Source: B33-G16 sp964611035 | Lineage (GTDB): Bacteria > Desulfobacterota > DSM-4660 > Desulfatiglandales > B25-G16 | Length of the DNA: 64,000 nt | NCBI GenBank assembly: GCA_964611035.1 | Contig: CAZSWT010000005.1 | Span: forward strand, 1 to 64,000 | Reading direction: 5' to 3' | Shown here: in pieces, positions 9,147 to 16,941 of the stretch | Numbering within the stretch: position 1 is the stretch's first letter | How the letters are laid out: each line of letters begins with the position of its first letter | Position numbers and translations under genes: made by a program | The notes under the pieces: generated by a model | What the model was told of the DNA's origin: nothing | Database searches by the model: none | What the model saw: only the letters and a program-made list of their open reading frames with translations

Positions 9147-11051
9147 ATGAGTGAAAACTTAATTTTTAAAGGCTGTAAAGGGTGTGATTATGAAAAGAAT
9201 GCTCCGGCTGGAATTTGTACCGTCCAAAAGGCCACCGATGGTTTCAATATAAGATGTGTTGGCAAATGGGCCAAGGAAAAATATTACTATATTGGAAAAT
9301 ATCTCGAGATCTTCTCTATAGCAATGAAGGACAAGTGGGATCTTTGCTACATAGACCTTTTTGCAGGGTGCGGAAAATGTAGAGTAAGAGAGACCGGAGA
9401 AGAAATTGATGGATCTGCCTTAATTGCTCTTAAGCTTAAGTATCCCTTTAAGAAATATTTTTTAGTCGATTTAAATCCTAACGCCTTATATGCCCTAAGG
9501 GAAAGAATAAAGGGCTCTTTAGTAGAAAACAGAGTTTCACTAAAAGAAGGTGATTGTAATGAAAAAGTGAATGAAATTATTAAAGAAATTCCGCAAAGAG
9601 GCTGTCTGTGTCTCTCACTTATTGACCCGACAGGATTACATATTAAGTTCGAAACAATAAAAACGTTGACACAGAATAGAAGAATGGATCTCATTATCAC
9701 TTTCCCCGAAGGGATGGCTATTAAGAGAAACTTAGATCAGTTCCTTAAACAGGATGATAGCCTCTTAGATGGTTTTATGGGTGATAAGAATTGGCGAAAA
9801 TTGTATGAAGATGAATTATCCGGCTTAGATATTCATTATAGACGAAAAAGATTCATTGACCTGTACCGAGAAAAACTTAAAGGAATTGGATATAAAGAAA
9901 TTAAATCAACTGATGAAATATTAATAAAAAGTTCAGAAAAAAAGCTACCCCTGTACTATCTCTTGTTTGCTAGCAAAAGCACATTGGGCCTTAAATTTTG
10001 GTCAAAGGTTAGAGAAATTGAGCCTAGTGGCCAACAAAGAATTAAGTTTAATAATCCTTCTTCTGCATCACTTGCTTTATCCCCAAGCGTGACTGCCCCA
10101 AAACTCAAAGTTCATTATAGTGAATATCTCCTTTTCAATGGCAAAAATAAAAGCCTGGTTAAAAAAGTAAACGATGGCTCAATTATCACTAGATTTGATA
10201 AAACTCCTTTACCCTCTAAACCTACCGATGTGGTATGCCCTCATTTTCTGGAGTTAAAATGGGCATACGGCTGCCCTTATGATTGTGCCTGGTGCTATCT
10301 TAAGGGGACATTTAGGTTTCGCCCTGAGGGGATAAAACCAGTTATTAAAGATTATAAGAAAATAGAATTACATGTTAAAGAGTTCTTGGAAAGAGTCAGT
10401 ACTCCCGAGATACTAAACACCGGAGAAATTGCAGATTCCCTCATGGGGGAAAACGGCAATAGCCCTTTTTCCAAATTTATCATCCCTATCTTTGAATCAC
10501 AAAAAGCTCACAAAGTTTTATTCTTGACAAAATCATCTAATATTAAAAACCTCTTGGAACTTGACTCCCACAACCAGGTAATAATGAGCTTTTCTCTTAA
10601 TGCTATTCCAGTAGCAGATAAATGGGAAAAGGCTCCTAAAGTAATGAGAAGGCTTGAAGCTGCTGAAAAATTATATGAGGAGGGTTTTGAAGTTAGAGTA
10701 AGAATAGACCCCATGGTTCCTGTTGAAAACTGGGAAAAATACTACATTCATTTAATTGACCTTATATTTGACAAATTTTACCCGGAAAGAATCACCTTGG
10801 GTTCATTGAGAGGATTACAAAGTACAATAAACGGGTGTACTGATAAATCCTGGGTGAAGTATCTCTCAGAGTCATCAAATTGGGGGAAAAAGGTAGGTAT
10901 TAATCAAAGACTTGCTATGTATAAAAAAATCATCTCTTATCTGAACGAAAAACATAATTATTCCAATGTGGCTCTTTGTAAAGAAACTAAAGCTCTCTGG
11001 GGAATACTAAATATGGATTACAAAAAGATCAAATGTAATTGTATTTGGTGA
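9147..11051 (+). CDS. TcmP-like domain fused to a radical-SAM (SPL-like) domain
   Basis: This 634-residue protein joins two modules. Residues 1 to about 300 resemble the three-Cys-motif partner protein family (TcmP): YIDLFAGCGKC, then LSLIDPTGLHIKFETI and LIITFPEGMAIKRNL. Cysteines at 10, 13 and 24 form an N-terminal cluster. Residues from about 320 onward are a radical-SAM domain of the spore-photoproduct-lyase type, with CPYDCAWC (C376, C380, C383) in the CxxxCxxC pattern that binds a 4Fe-4S cluster, followed by EILNTGEIADSL and VRIDPMVPVENW. In known genomes TcmP is usually a separate gene next to a Cys-motif protein of the Gp37/Gp68 group, so this looks like a fusion of the pair. Its substrate is unknown; location next to a restriction enzyme suggests nucleic acid modification or defence. 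Confidence 0.82.
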   Translation: MSENLIFKGCKGCDYEKNAPAGICTVQKATDGFNIRCVGKWAKEKYYYIGKYLEIFSIAMKDKWDLCYIDLFAGCGKCRVRETGEEIDGSALIALKLKYPFKKYFLVDLNPNALYALRERIKGSLVENRVSLKEGDCNEKVNEIIKEIPQRGCLCLSLIDPTGLHIKFETIKTLTQNRRMDLIITFPEGMAIKRNLDQFLKQDDSLLDGFMGDKNWRKLYEDELSGLDIHYRRKRFIDLYREKLKGIGYKEIKSTDEILIKSSEKKLPLYYLLFASKSTLGLKFWSKVREIEPSGQQRIKFNNPSSASLALSPSVTAPKLKVHYSEYLLFNGKNKSLVKKVNDGSIITRFDKTPLPSKPTDVVCPHFLELKWAYGCPYDCAWCYLKGTFRFRPEGIKPVIKDYKKIELHVKEFLERVSTPEILNTGEIADSLMGENGNSPFSKFIIPIFESQKAHKVLFLTKSSNIKNLLELDSHNQVIMSFSLNAIPVADKWEKAPKVMRRLEAAEKLYEEGFEVRVRIDPMVPVENWEKYYIHLIDLIFDKFYPERITLGSLRGLQSTINGCTDKSWVKYLSESSNWGKKVGINQRLAMYKKIISYLNEKHNYSNVALCKETKALWGILNMDYKKIKCNCIW

Positions 11052-11079
11052 AACAAGAATGTCCAAAATGAGAATGTAG

Positions 11080-11175
11080 GAGAAGAGAAAAGATGCCCAA
11101 CAAACTCAACAATCGCTTAATGCGTATATTAAAGGCATCTGCGATATTATGCGGAGGGTAGTAGGGGCAAGGTAG
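11080..11175 (+). pseudogene. HsdM N-terminal fragment
   Basis: The frame from 11080 to the stop at 11173-11175 encodes QQSLNAYIKGICDIMRR, which matches the beginning of type I methylase subunits (HsdM), where the next residues would be SNCAGALQYVPELTW. Here the frame breaks right after MRR. No start codon precedes it. It lies about 80 bp before the HsdM C-terminal fragment, so the middle of the gene, including the SAM and NPPY motifs, has been deleted. Confidence 0.65.
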
Positions 11176-11222
11176 GCTTGTTTTAAAGCTTAATTTGCGG
11201 TATTTTTAGTGATACCACTTTT

Positions 11223-11237
11223 ATACGAAAGTCGTAT
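11223..11237. promoter_or_regulatory. Small inverted repeat before the HsdM 3-prime fragment
   Basis: The sequence atacgaaagtcgtat is a 6-bp perfect dyad with a 3-base centre, flanked further out by gatac and gtatc. It lies 15 bases before the ATG at 11253. It could be an operator or a chance remnant; nothing else supports regulation here. Confidence 0.25.
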
Positions 11238-11252
11238 CATAAAGGGAACCAT

Positions 11253-11522
11253 ATGAATAAAAATATCACCAAAAAGCAACCTCTGACAATAGAGCACTTT
11301 GAGGAATTCTTCAGGCTACTTCCGGATAGAGCCAATAGCGAACGCTCCTGGAGTGTATCAGCAGAAGAAATTGAGGCCAAAAATTATGATATCAAGGCGG
11401 TTAATCCAAACCGAAAGGAAGTGGAAGATAAAAGAACACCAGACGAATTGATTTCTATTATTGAACTACAGACAAGAGAGATTCAAGAGGCATTGATAGG
11501 ATTAAGAAACAAAGGCATATGA
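11253..11522 (+). pseudogene. HsdM C-terminal fragment (type I methylase remnant)
   Basis: An 89-codon open frame encodes PLTIEHFEEFFRLLPDRA, then SERSWSVSAEEIEAKNYDIK, AVNPNR and RTPDELISIIE. This block is the conserved tail of HsdM subunits, which normally follows a methylase core of about 400 residues. The frame has its own ATG and an upstream aaggg, so a short peptide could still be made, but with no methylase motifs it cannot modify DNA. It should be read as the end of the same dead gene as the fragment at 11080. Confidence 0.78.
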
Positions 11523-11578
11523 ATAAGTTCTGAATTTAGACCCTTTCCAGGTTATTACCCATTAGGGAATAATTCCAT

Positions 11579-11626
11579 AAAACCCACTGGCTCATTGATC
11601 AAATTGTATATTACTTCCAATTTTAG
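11579..11626 (+). pseudogene. Remnant of a type IIG restriction gene 3-prime end
   Basis: Bases 11579-11607 match 9020-9048, inside the 3-prime end of the type IIG gene, with one mismatch. In frame this gives KTHWLIDQIVYYFQF and a stop, against KTDWLIDQIVYKLYGL in the intact gene. It is either the scar of a second related gene or one end of a duplication that brackets the TcmP/radical-SAM gene and the hsdM remnant. Confidence 0.6.
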
Positions 11627-11645
11627 GTAGCGCTCAGGATCTTCT

Positions 11646-12959
11646 ATGACAATAATCAGGCAAAAAATTCCATCTATCGTCCTTGATATTTCGCAAAGGC
11701 TGACTAAGAGTGGCTACCAGGCATTTATTGTGGGAGGGGCAATAAGGGATTCTTTGCTTGGTTTCGAGGTCAAGGATTGGGACGAAGCTACCGATGCAAA
11801 ACCAGACAGAATACGTGATCTTTTCCCTGAAATGACAAGCTTTAATCTGAAGCATGGAACCGTTACCCTGGTCTCCAAAGGAAGGCATTTCGAGGTAACC
11901 ACCTTTCGGGGTACCGGAGGATTTGGTGAGAGCATTGAGGAGGATCTTGCCCACAGGGATTTTACCTTTAATGCCATGGCATATGAGATTACCAATAAAA
12001 GGATTATAGACCCCTTTGGAGGCCAACGAGATATAGAAGGGAAGATTGTCAGGGCGGTACTCAACCCATTAGGAAGATTTAATGAGGACCCTTTGAGGAT
12101 GATGAGGGCTATCAGGTTCTTTTTAGAGCTTGGATATGCCATTGAACCTGAAACGTCCATGGCTATAAAAGCTATGTCAGAAGCTATTGATAGCGTAGCC
12201 AGAGAACGGATACGGGATGAGCTTCTGAAGATTTTAATGGTAAGAAGACCTTCAGCAGGCTTTCATTTGATGAGAAAGTCAGGTCTTCTCAAGAGAATTT
12301 TGCCAGAACTTGTTGAAGGTTACAGAAAAAGACAGAATAACTATCATCGATATACTATTTACCGGCATACTATGGAGACGGTTGATTCTGTTGAGAGGGA
12401 TCAAATTTTGCGGCTCTCTGCCCTGTTTCACGATATTTCCAAGCCGCTGGTAAGAAAGAAAATTAACGGGAGATGGAGATTTCTTGGTCATGCTGCTGCC
12501 AGTGCAGAGCTTACAAAAGAGATTATGATGAGGTTGAAATTTAGCAATGAGTGGACTTCTCGTGTTACGAGCTTGGTTGCCAATCACATGTTTGACTATA
12601 AGATGGAGTTAAGCGACAGGGCGGTGAGGCGTTTTATAAAACGGATAGGGTTAGATAATGTTGATGACCTTATAAAGCTTAGAAAGGCAGATGATCTGGC
12701 CCATGGGCGGGGAAGGGATTTTGAAAAAGATATCGAGAAATTTAAGAATAGAGTTAATTCCCAGATTAAAAAATCACACCCTTTCACAATCTCTGATTTA
12801 GCAGTCAATGGTCATGATGTAATGAAGATAACGGATCTGCAACCCAGTCCCAGGGTTGGGCAGATTCTCAATCAGCTTCTTGAAGTAGTCATAGAAAAGC
12901 CAGAGTACAATAAAAAGCATAAACTTATAGAAATTTTAAAAGATACGAGGGAGTATTAG
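11646..12959 (+). CDS. cca: CCA tRNA nucleotidyltransferase / poly(A) polymerase family protein with HD domain
   Basis: This 437-residue class II nucleotidyltransferase should add or repair the CCA end of tRNAs, or in some lineages add A or CC tails. The head domain carries FIVGGAIRDSLLG (residues 28-39), the catalytic DxD as D44-W-D46, and RDFTFNAMAY, the nucleotide-recognition helix region. An HD phosphohydrolase-like domain follows with LFHDISKP (H262-D263). The motifs do not let me separate a full CCA-adding enzyme from an A-adding one or PcnB. The only tRNA in the window has its CCA encoded, so repair is at least part of the role. It stands alone downstream of the defence island. Confidence 0.88.
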   Translation: MTIIRQKIPSIVLDISQRLTKSGYQAFIVGGAIRDSLLGFEVKDWDEATDAKPDRIRDLFPEMTSFNLKHGTVTLVSKGRHFEVTTFRGTGGFGESIEEDLAHRDFTFNAMAYEITNKRIIDPFGGQRDIEGKIVRAVLNPLGRFNEDPLRMMRAIRFFLELGYAIEPETSMAIKAMSEAIDSVARERIRDELLKILMVRRPSAGFHLMRKSGLLKRILPELVEGYRKRQNNYHRYTIYRHTMETVDSVERDQILRLSALFHDISKPLVRKKINGRWRFLGHAAASAELTKEIMMRLKFSNEWTSRVTSLVANHMFDYKMELSDRAVRRFIKRIGLDNVDDLIKLRKADDLAHGRGRDFEKDIEKFKNRVNSQIKKSHPFTISDLAVNGHDVMKITDLQPSPRVGQILNQLLEVVIEKPEYNKKHKLIEILKDTREY

Positions 12960-13004
12960 AAGATTTTGCTAAAAATTTTTCTCTAATTGAACTATCGGGG
13001 TTTG

Positions 13005-13040
13005 CGCTTGACATTGAACAAACCTGGAGAAGGCGATTGA
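13005..13040 (+). repeat. Dispersed repeat block 1, copy A
   Basis: The block cttgacattgaacaaacc followed by tggagaaggcg lies 46 bases after the cca stop. Near-identical blocks occur at 14790, 16981 and 18423, each downstream of a gene. The function is unknown. Confidence 0.6.
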
Positions 13041-13137
13041 AGATATTATCTTTATTCGCCTTTCGTATAGAATATCCTAGTGTCTGGCATCAAGCATTTG
13101 CTCATGATCAGAATGGCCTTTAACATGGATTATCTAA

Positions 13138-13608
13138 GTGGCTAAAGAGAAAGACGAAAGAACAGATGTTAAACGGAGAGACTTTATTCGTCAAGCAATT
13201 AAAGATGATTGTAGTTTTATTCATAAGCTTTCAAGTGAAGCTTTTTCCATGTTTGGTGATTATGGTGAGATTATATCCCAGTGGTTTCTAAATCCAGATG
13301 TGATTACCGCCATTTATATTAATAATGGGCATCCACTGAGCTTTGCTATGCTTTCTGTTCCTAATGGAGAAATACTGGCCATAGCAGTGATTACCCAATA
13401 TCAAAGGAGTAGAATTGGTTCAGCTCTGCTCAACCATATGGAGCTCCTTGCTAGCCAGCTTGGCCTGAGTAGACTTTTACTCCATACTGCCAAGGAGAAT
13501 TATGTAGCTCAATTGTTTTTCCAGAAGGCCGATTTTAAGGTCATTGGAACTCAAGAAAATTATTATCCCAAAGGCCAGACAGCCTTAATAATGTCTAAAG
13601 GTATTTAA
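13138..13608 (+). CDS. GNAT family N-acetyltransferase
   Basis: This 156-residue protein has the GNAT fold signature: strand LAIAVITQYQ, then the acetyl-CoA pyrophosphate-binding loop QRSRIGSALL in the Q/RxxGxG/A position, and the C-terminal LLLHTAKENYVAQLFFQKAD and FKVIGTQENYY typical of RimI-like proteins. The substrate cannot be told from sequence. The start is GTG at 13138; no ATG is in frame upstream of the fold. It stands alone with repeat-rich spacers on both sides. Confidence 0.8.
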   Translation: MAKEKDERTDVKRRDFIRQAIKDDCSFIHKLSSEAFSMFGDYGEIISQWFLNPDVITAIYINNGHPLSFAMLSVPNGEILAIAVITQYQRSRIGSALLNHMELLASQLGLSRLLLHTAKENYVAQLFFQKADFKVIGTQENYYPKGQTALIMSKGI

Positions 13609-13967
13609 CATAATATCCCTTTGCTCCATTTTTTGCACCCTTATTTTCTCTGCATTAGAATCAGATTCAGAGCTATACTTTTGACAAAATAGAAAACGGT
13701 TTTAAGTTTTTTCTTTAACCACCTTCAGTCTTTTTTGGGGCTGGTCGCCCTCTGATAATAACTCAATGTTATGTAATAGCCTGGAAAAGCCGCAACAAAG
13801 GCATATTCTATATCCCTCTTATCGAGAAATATTTCAGGAATTGCCAAAAGTTTTGAGCAGTAATTTTAGGAAATAGTGTAGGTTTGGCAGCTTTGATTTT
13901 TTAATAACTTTTAAATATATGATTGGTTTATTTAAAATAATATTACGATTAAGACAGGAGAAAAACT
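13609..13967. other. Intergenic region with dispersed repeat block 2
   Basis: No convincing gene. Bases 13705-13740 carry a block ending accaccttcagtctttttt that recurs at 14733-14778 and, more diverged, at 17018-17050. The stretch just before the next gene is very AT-rich and ends in aggag eight bases before the ATG. Confidence 0.5.
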
Positions 13968-14603
13968 ATGAACAATAAAGATAAATTTTTGGGTAGTTCT
14001 ATGGAGAATATTTACTCTTTTTATTCTCCATTTTACGACTTGATATTCGGAAAAACACTACAGCCAGGAAGGGAGTTGGCCTTTTCCTATCTTAATGAAA
14101 AACCGCATCAAAAGATATTGGATATTGGTGTTGGAACAGGGATAACCTTTAATTTATACCCCGACCAATCTTATATTGTAGGAATTGATATCTCTACCAA
14201 GATGATTGAACGGGCCAAAAAGAGGGCGGCCAATTTGTCCAATGGACACCAAATTTCCTTATATGTTATGGATGCCTGTAATCTTGAATTTGAGGATGAA
14301 TCCTTTGATGCAGTTATTTCGCCCTATGTAATTACTACAGCAAAAGACCCTCTTAAACTCTGCCAGGAAATGTACCTGGTGTGTAAGATAGGCGGACAGA
14401 TTATCATTGTCAATCATTCTAAAAGCCCCCGCGGCCTTCGATCCAAATTTGAGAATTGGTTTTCACCTTTATTTGCCCTGGCGGGCTTTGTTACAGATCT
14501 CGATGTCATGGAACTGGTTGCTTCCACAGAAATTAGGGTGGAGAAGATGATAGACTGTAACATATTCAATTTACATAAAGTTCTCGTGGGTGTTAAGAAA
14601 TAA
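13968..14603 (+). CDS. Class I SAM-dependent methyltransferase, PmtA-like
   Basis: This 211-residue Rossmann methyltransferase shows motif I ILDIGVGTGITF (residues 50-61), then VGIDISTKMIERAKKRA and the post-I and motif II region FDAVISPYVITTAKDP. The N-terminal YSFYSPFYDLIFGKTLQPGR is the pattern seen in bacterial phosphatidylethanolamine N-methyltransferases of the PmtA type and in UbiE relatives. A role in phospholipid head-group methylation is therefore the best guess, but other small-molecule targets remain possible. ATG at 13968 is preceded by acaggag. It is a single-gene unit. Confidence 0.8.
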   Translation: MNNKDKFLGSSMENIYSFYSPFYDLIFGKTLQPGRELAFSYLNEKPHQKILDIGVGTGITFNLYPDQSYIVGIDISTKMIERAKKRAANLSNGHQISLYVMDACNLEFEDESFDAVISPYVITTAKDPLKLCQEMYLVCKIGGQIIIVNHSKSPRGLRSKFENWFSPLFALAGFVTDLDVMELVASTEIRVEKMIDCNIFNLHKVLVGVKK

Positions 14604-14634
14604 ATCAAGCAAAGGAATTGCTTTGTAATTCCAG

Positions 14635-14735
14635 GGACATAATGCTAAATTTGTTGATATGAATGTGTTTATAAATGGTTAAGTCGGCTCTTCACTCAGG
14701 TTAGTTTTGGATTATATTCTTGAAGGCGGGTGAGG
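14635..14735 (+). repeat. Diverged dispersed repeat of about 100 bp
   Basis: The segment starting gggacataatgctaaatt and running through tgtttataaatggttaagt to ttggattatattcttga aligns with 19877-19970. Both copies are intergenic and in the same orientation. Frequent substitutions suggest the duplication is old. Confidence 0.6.
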
Positions 14736-14822
14736 ATTTTTTCTTGAACCGCCTTCAGTCTTTTTTCGAGGAAGAAACATCGAGGCCTGCCCTTGACATT
14801 GAACAAAATTGGAGAAGATGGG
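14733..14822 (+). repeat. Dispersed repeat blocks 2 and 1, copy B
   Basis: Block 2 (ttcttgaaccgccttcagtc followed by ttttttcgag) is followed by block 1 (cccttgacattgaacaaaa then ttggagaag). In copy C at 16981-17050 the same two blocks are in the opposite order, consistent with a longer tandem unit sampled at different points. Confidence 0.55.
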
Positions 14823-15187
14823 CCGTGCAGAGCATAGCTGAAAGCGGGAATGTGACTTAACGCGGCAATTCTTAATATATAGTTTAGGCTTTGCCTCTAT
14901 GGTTCTGTTCTTTTGTGTCAGGATTGATCTCATCTTACAGGTCCTGTTTCACAATCTGGAAGGTTCATATATCGGTATGATATCTTTGAATATTGACAGT
15001 TGTTTATAGCTGTAAGATATTTGCACTTTATTCTCATTATTTATTGCTTGATCAACGGAAGTCCCCTTTGTTTTGCTGGCTATGGCCACCAGTCTTATTG
15101 ATTGCCTTACAGACATAAATATTCTCGTATTGATCCTATATTTTTCCCAATGGTTGAGGTAAATTGGTATAATTAAACCAAAATAAA

Positions 15188-16027
15188 ATGGACTTTCAGA
15201 TTCAAATAGTGGCCCATGAGGGGATAGACAAGAACTTCTTGACCCAGATTCGAAGGTGGGCCAACGAGGTCTTGGAAAGGGCAGGGCCTCTGTCTCTGCC
15301 CCCATATCTGTGCATAACGATTTGGAAAAACATGGAGGAGTTCCAGGCCTTCTACCAAAGAGAAAAAGAGGAGTTCGGTATCACCACAGGAGGGGAAACA
15401 GAGTTCTTGGCCACTCATGATGCATGGAGAGGCTATCCGAGTATTCATATCTGTCAAGAGAAGCTGCTGGGAATCCCCGACCCTATTGTTCAAGGTGTTA
15501 TACATCATGAGATCAGCCATGCCATGCACCATGGTACCCCAGAGTTCTACACCTTTCGATTCTCAAACAGGCTTCAAGAGGCGGGACGAACTTATGGACT
15601 AGATCTAGAACTTCTTCAGCAATGCGTGTACTTCCTCTCTGTGGCAGTGAAAGATTGGGAGGTGGTTCAATGGCTTTCTGAAATAGGATTTGGTTTCAGC
15701 CAACAGGCCCTTCTTGAGCACCTCATTTCCGATACCGAGGAGGAACAGCGGATCTGGGAAGCGGTTCAGGACTCTCCTGCCCTCAAGAAGATAGCCCTTG
15801 CAGCCTTTCTAAAGACCCTACTCCCAATCGTAGCCATGATTAAAAGCGGAATACAAGAGGCCCAAGTCCTTAGGAATCAATGGAATGAAGCCTATGGATG
15901 GCTTTCTGAAAGGGAACGGGAGGGTCTTTCCCGATTGGCCCAATATACCATGAACTGTGAGGGAAAGATCTTTCAGGAGCGATTAGAGAGGGCAGTTCTT
16001 TGGCTGGTCACTGAGCCTTCTATGTGA
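15188..16027 (+). CDS. Putative zinc metalloprotease (HEISH motif), otherwise unknown
   Basis: This 279-residue protein contains HHEISHAMHH, with a HExxH zinc site at H107-E108-H111, in a region predicted to be helical. Such a motif normally marks a zincin-type metallopeptidase, with the glutamate as catalytic base. The third zinc ligand is not obvious; a downstream acidic helix around residues 150-180 (VKDWEVVQWLSEIGFGF) is a candidate site. No signal peptide or membrane segment is visible, so it is probably cytoplasmic. I do not recognise the family. There is no clear ribosome-binding site in front of ATG 15188. It stands alone among repeats. Confidence 0.65.
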   Translation: MDFQIQIVAHEGIDKNFLTQIRRWANEVLERAGPLSLPPYLCITIWKNMEEFQAFYQREKEEFGITTGGETEFLATHDAWRGYPSIHICQEKLLGIPDPIVQGVIHHEISHAMHHGTPEFYTFRFSNRLQEAGRTYGLDLELLQQCVYFLSVAVKDWEVVQWLSEIGFGFSQQALLEHLISDTEEEQRIWEAVQDSPALKKIALAAFLKTLLPIVAMIKSGIQEAQVLRNQWNEAYGWLSEREREGLSRLAQYTMNCEGKIFQERLERAVLWLVTEPSM

Positions 16028-16116
16028 TGTACGGCTGATTTAAGATAAAGTCACTCCATTAACCACCAGAGATGTTCGGGGCAAAAGTTAAGGATGCCAT
16101 TTCAATGCTAAGTGTC

Positions 16117-16260
16117 TCGATTCGCAAATACAGTAACGTATTTTTATGAGCATGACCTTTGAGATTGCTCACTCCATTCGGCTTGAGCTCATGGCCGAAA
16201 GCGGCTCGACTGAGCTCAGCTGAAGTCTAAATAAATACGTAATCGAACTTATGAATCGAG
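16117..16260 (+). repeat. MITE-like element, family B, copy 1
   Basis: The element starts tcgattcgcaaatacagta and ends aatcgaacttatgaatcga. The ends are imperfect inverted repeats of roughly 28 bases. The interior contains ctcactccattcggcttgag and ctcatggccgaaagc, which recur in the copy at 62413-62577. No open frame of note is inside, as expected for a non-autonomous element. Confidence 0.6.
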
Positions 16261-16273
16261 GGACTAAGCAATT

Positions 16274-16450
16274 ATGAGGCCTGAAAAGAAGATATTATAG
16301 AATCTAGGCTGGAAAAAACCCGAGGTGAAAGAGATTCTGGCAATGACATCGCCCCGTTTCTTCATTGAAAAATATGGCAACAATGCAGAACAAAAAGCTC
16401 AAGGATTTCTTAATAATTTTAAAAAAACAGTTGATACACAAGGGATATGA
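16274..16450 (+). pseudogene. Degraded reading frame of unknown origin
   Basis: From ATG 16274 the frame reads MRPEKKIL, meets TAG at 16298, then continues NLGWKKPEVKEILAMTSPR, FFIEKYGNNAEQKAQGFL and stops at 16448-16450. The continuity and composition look like real protein sequence interrupted by one stop. I cannot assign a family. It lies directly after the family B element. Confidence 0.35.
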
Positions 16451-16527
16451 TCATGAAGAGAATAGGCAAAATAATTTTTATTTGTAATAATTGAGTGATC
16501 AGAACATCTTGAAGGGAGAAATGACCA

Positions 16528-16941
16528 ATGAATAAAAGGGGCCCCGTGGGGATATTGCTTTTAGTAGCATTAATCTGGTTCCCCCTGACAATCGCTTCTT
16601 CAGATGAAGTGGAAGAGGAGGTTTATCTTCTGGTGAGGGAGAGAGAGCTCTTGGCCTTTTCAGCCGGGGGGGATAGGTGGGTGATTCAAAACCTTCGTCC
16701 CAATGAGCGGGTTCTAGATAGCAGATACGGTGGGCATGTGGCGGTTGTGTTTACCAAGTTCCGAGTTCTTGGATTCAGCGCCCTCACCAACAGATGGAAT
16801 GAGGAGAAATTGGTAGTAGACGAGGCGATGGTCAGCATTGCAGCCAAGGGCAATGTAGGGACAGCCATCACCAATCTGAGGGCACTCGGTTTTAGCGCGA
16901 AAACCGGCAGGTGGATAGTGAAGCGATTTGGACCGAAATGA
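16528..16941 (+). CDS. Secreted protein with three 39-residue repeats
   Basis: This 137-residue protein has an N-terminal signal segment (GILLLVALIWFPLTIASS, probable cleavage near residue 24). The mature part is built of three repeats in exact register: FSA at residues 44, 83 and 122 and RW at 50, 89 and 128, both spaced 39 residues apart. The repeat core reads LLAFSAGGDRW, VLGFSALTNRW and ALGFSAKTGRW. Alternating hydrophobic residues suggest beta strands, perhaps an oligomerising propeller-like or solenoid fold. I do not recognise the family. ATG at 16528 follows gaaggga. It probably acts in the periplasm or outside the cell. Confidence 0.6.
   Translation: MNKRGPVGILLLVALIWFPLTIASSDEVEEEVYLLVRERELLAFSAGGDRWVIQNLRPNERVLDSRYGGHVAVVFTKFRVLGFSALTNRWNEEKLVVDEAMVSIAAKGNVGTAITNLRALGFSAKTGRWIVKRFGPK

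Larger units (their letters stand above)
14604..15187. other. Long repeat-containing spacer
   Basis: No gene is supported in these 584 bases. They contain a region (14635-14735) that aligns with 19877-19970, and repeat blocks 2 and 1 in sequence at 14733-14822. The last 250 bases before 15188 show nothing I recognise except a TATAAT-like hexamer at 15168-15173. Confidence 0.5.
16028..16527. other. Spacer with a family B element and a broken reading frame
   Basis: This 500-base gap holds the dispersed element at 16117-16260 and a degraded frame at 16274-16450, both described separately. The rest shows nothing recognisable, apart from aaggga ahead of the next gene. Confidence 0.5.
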
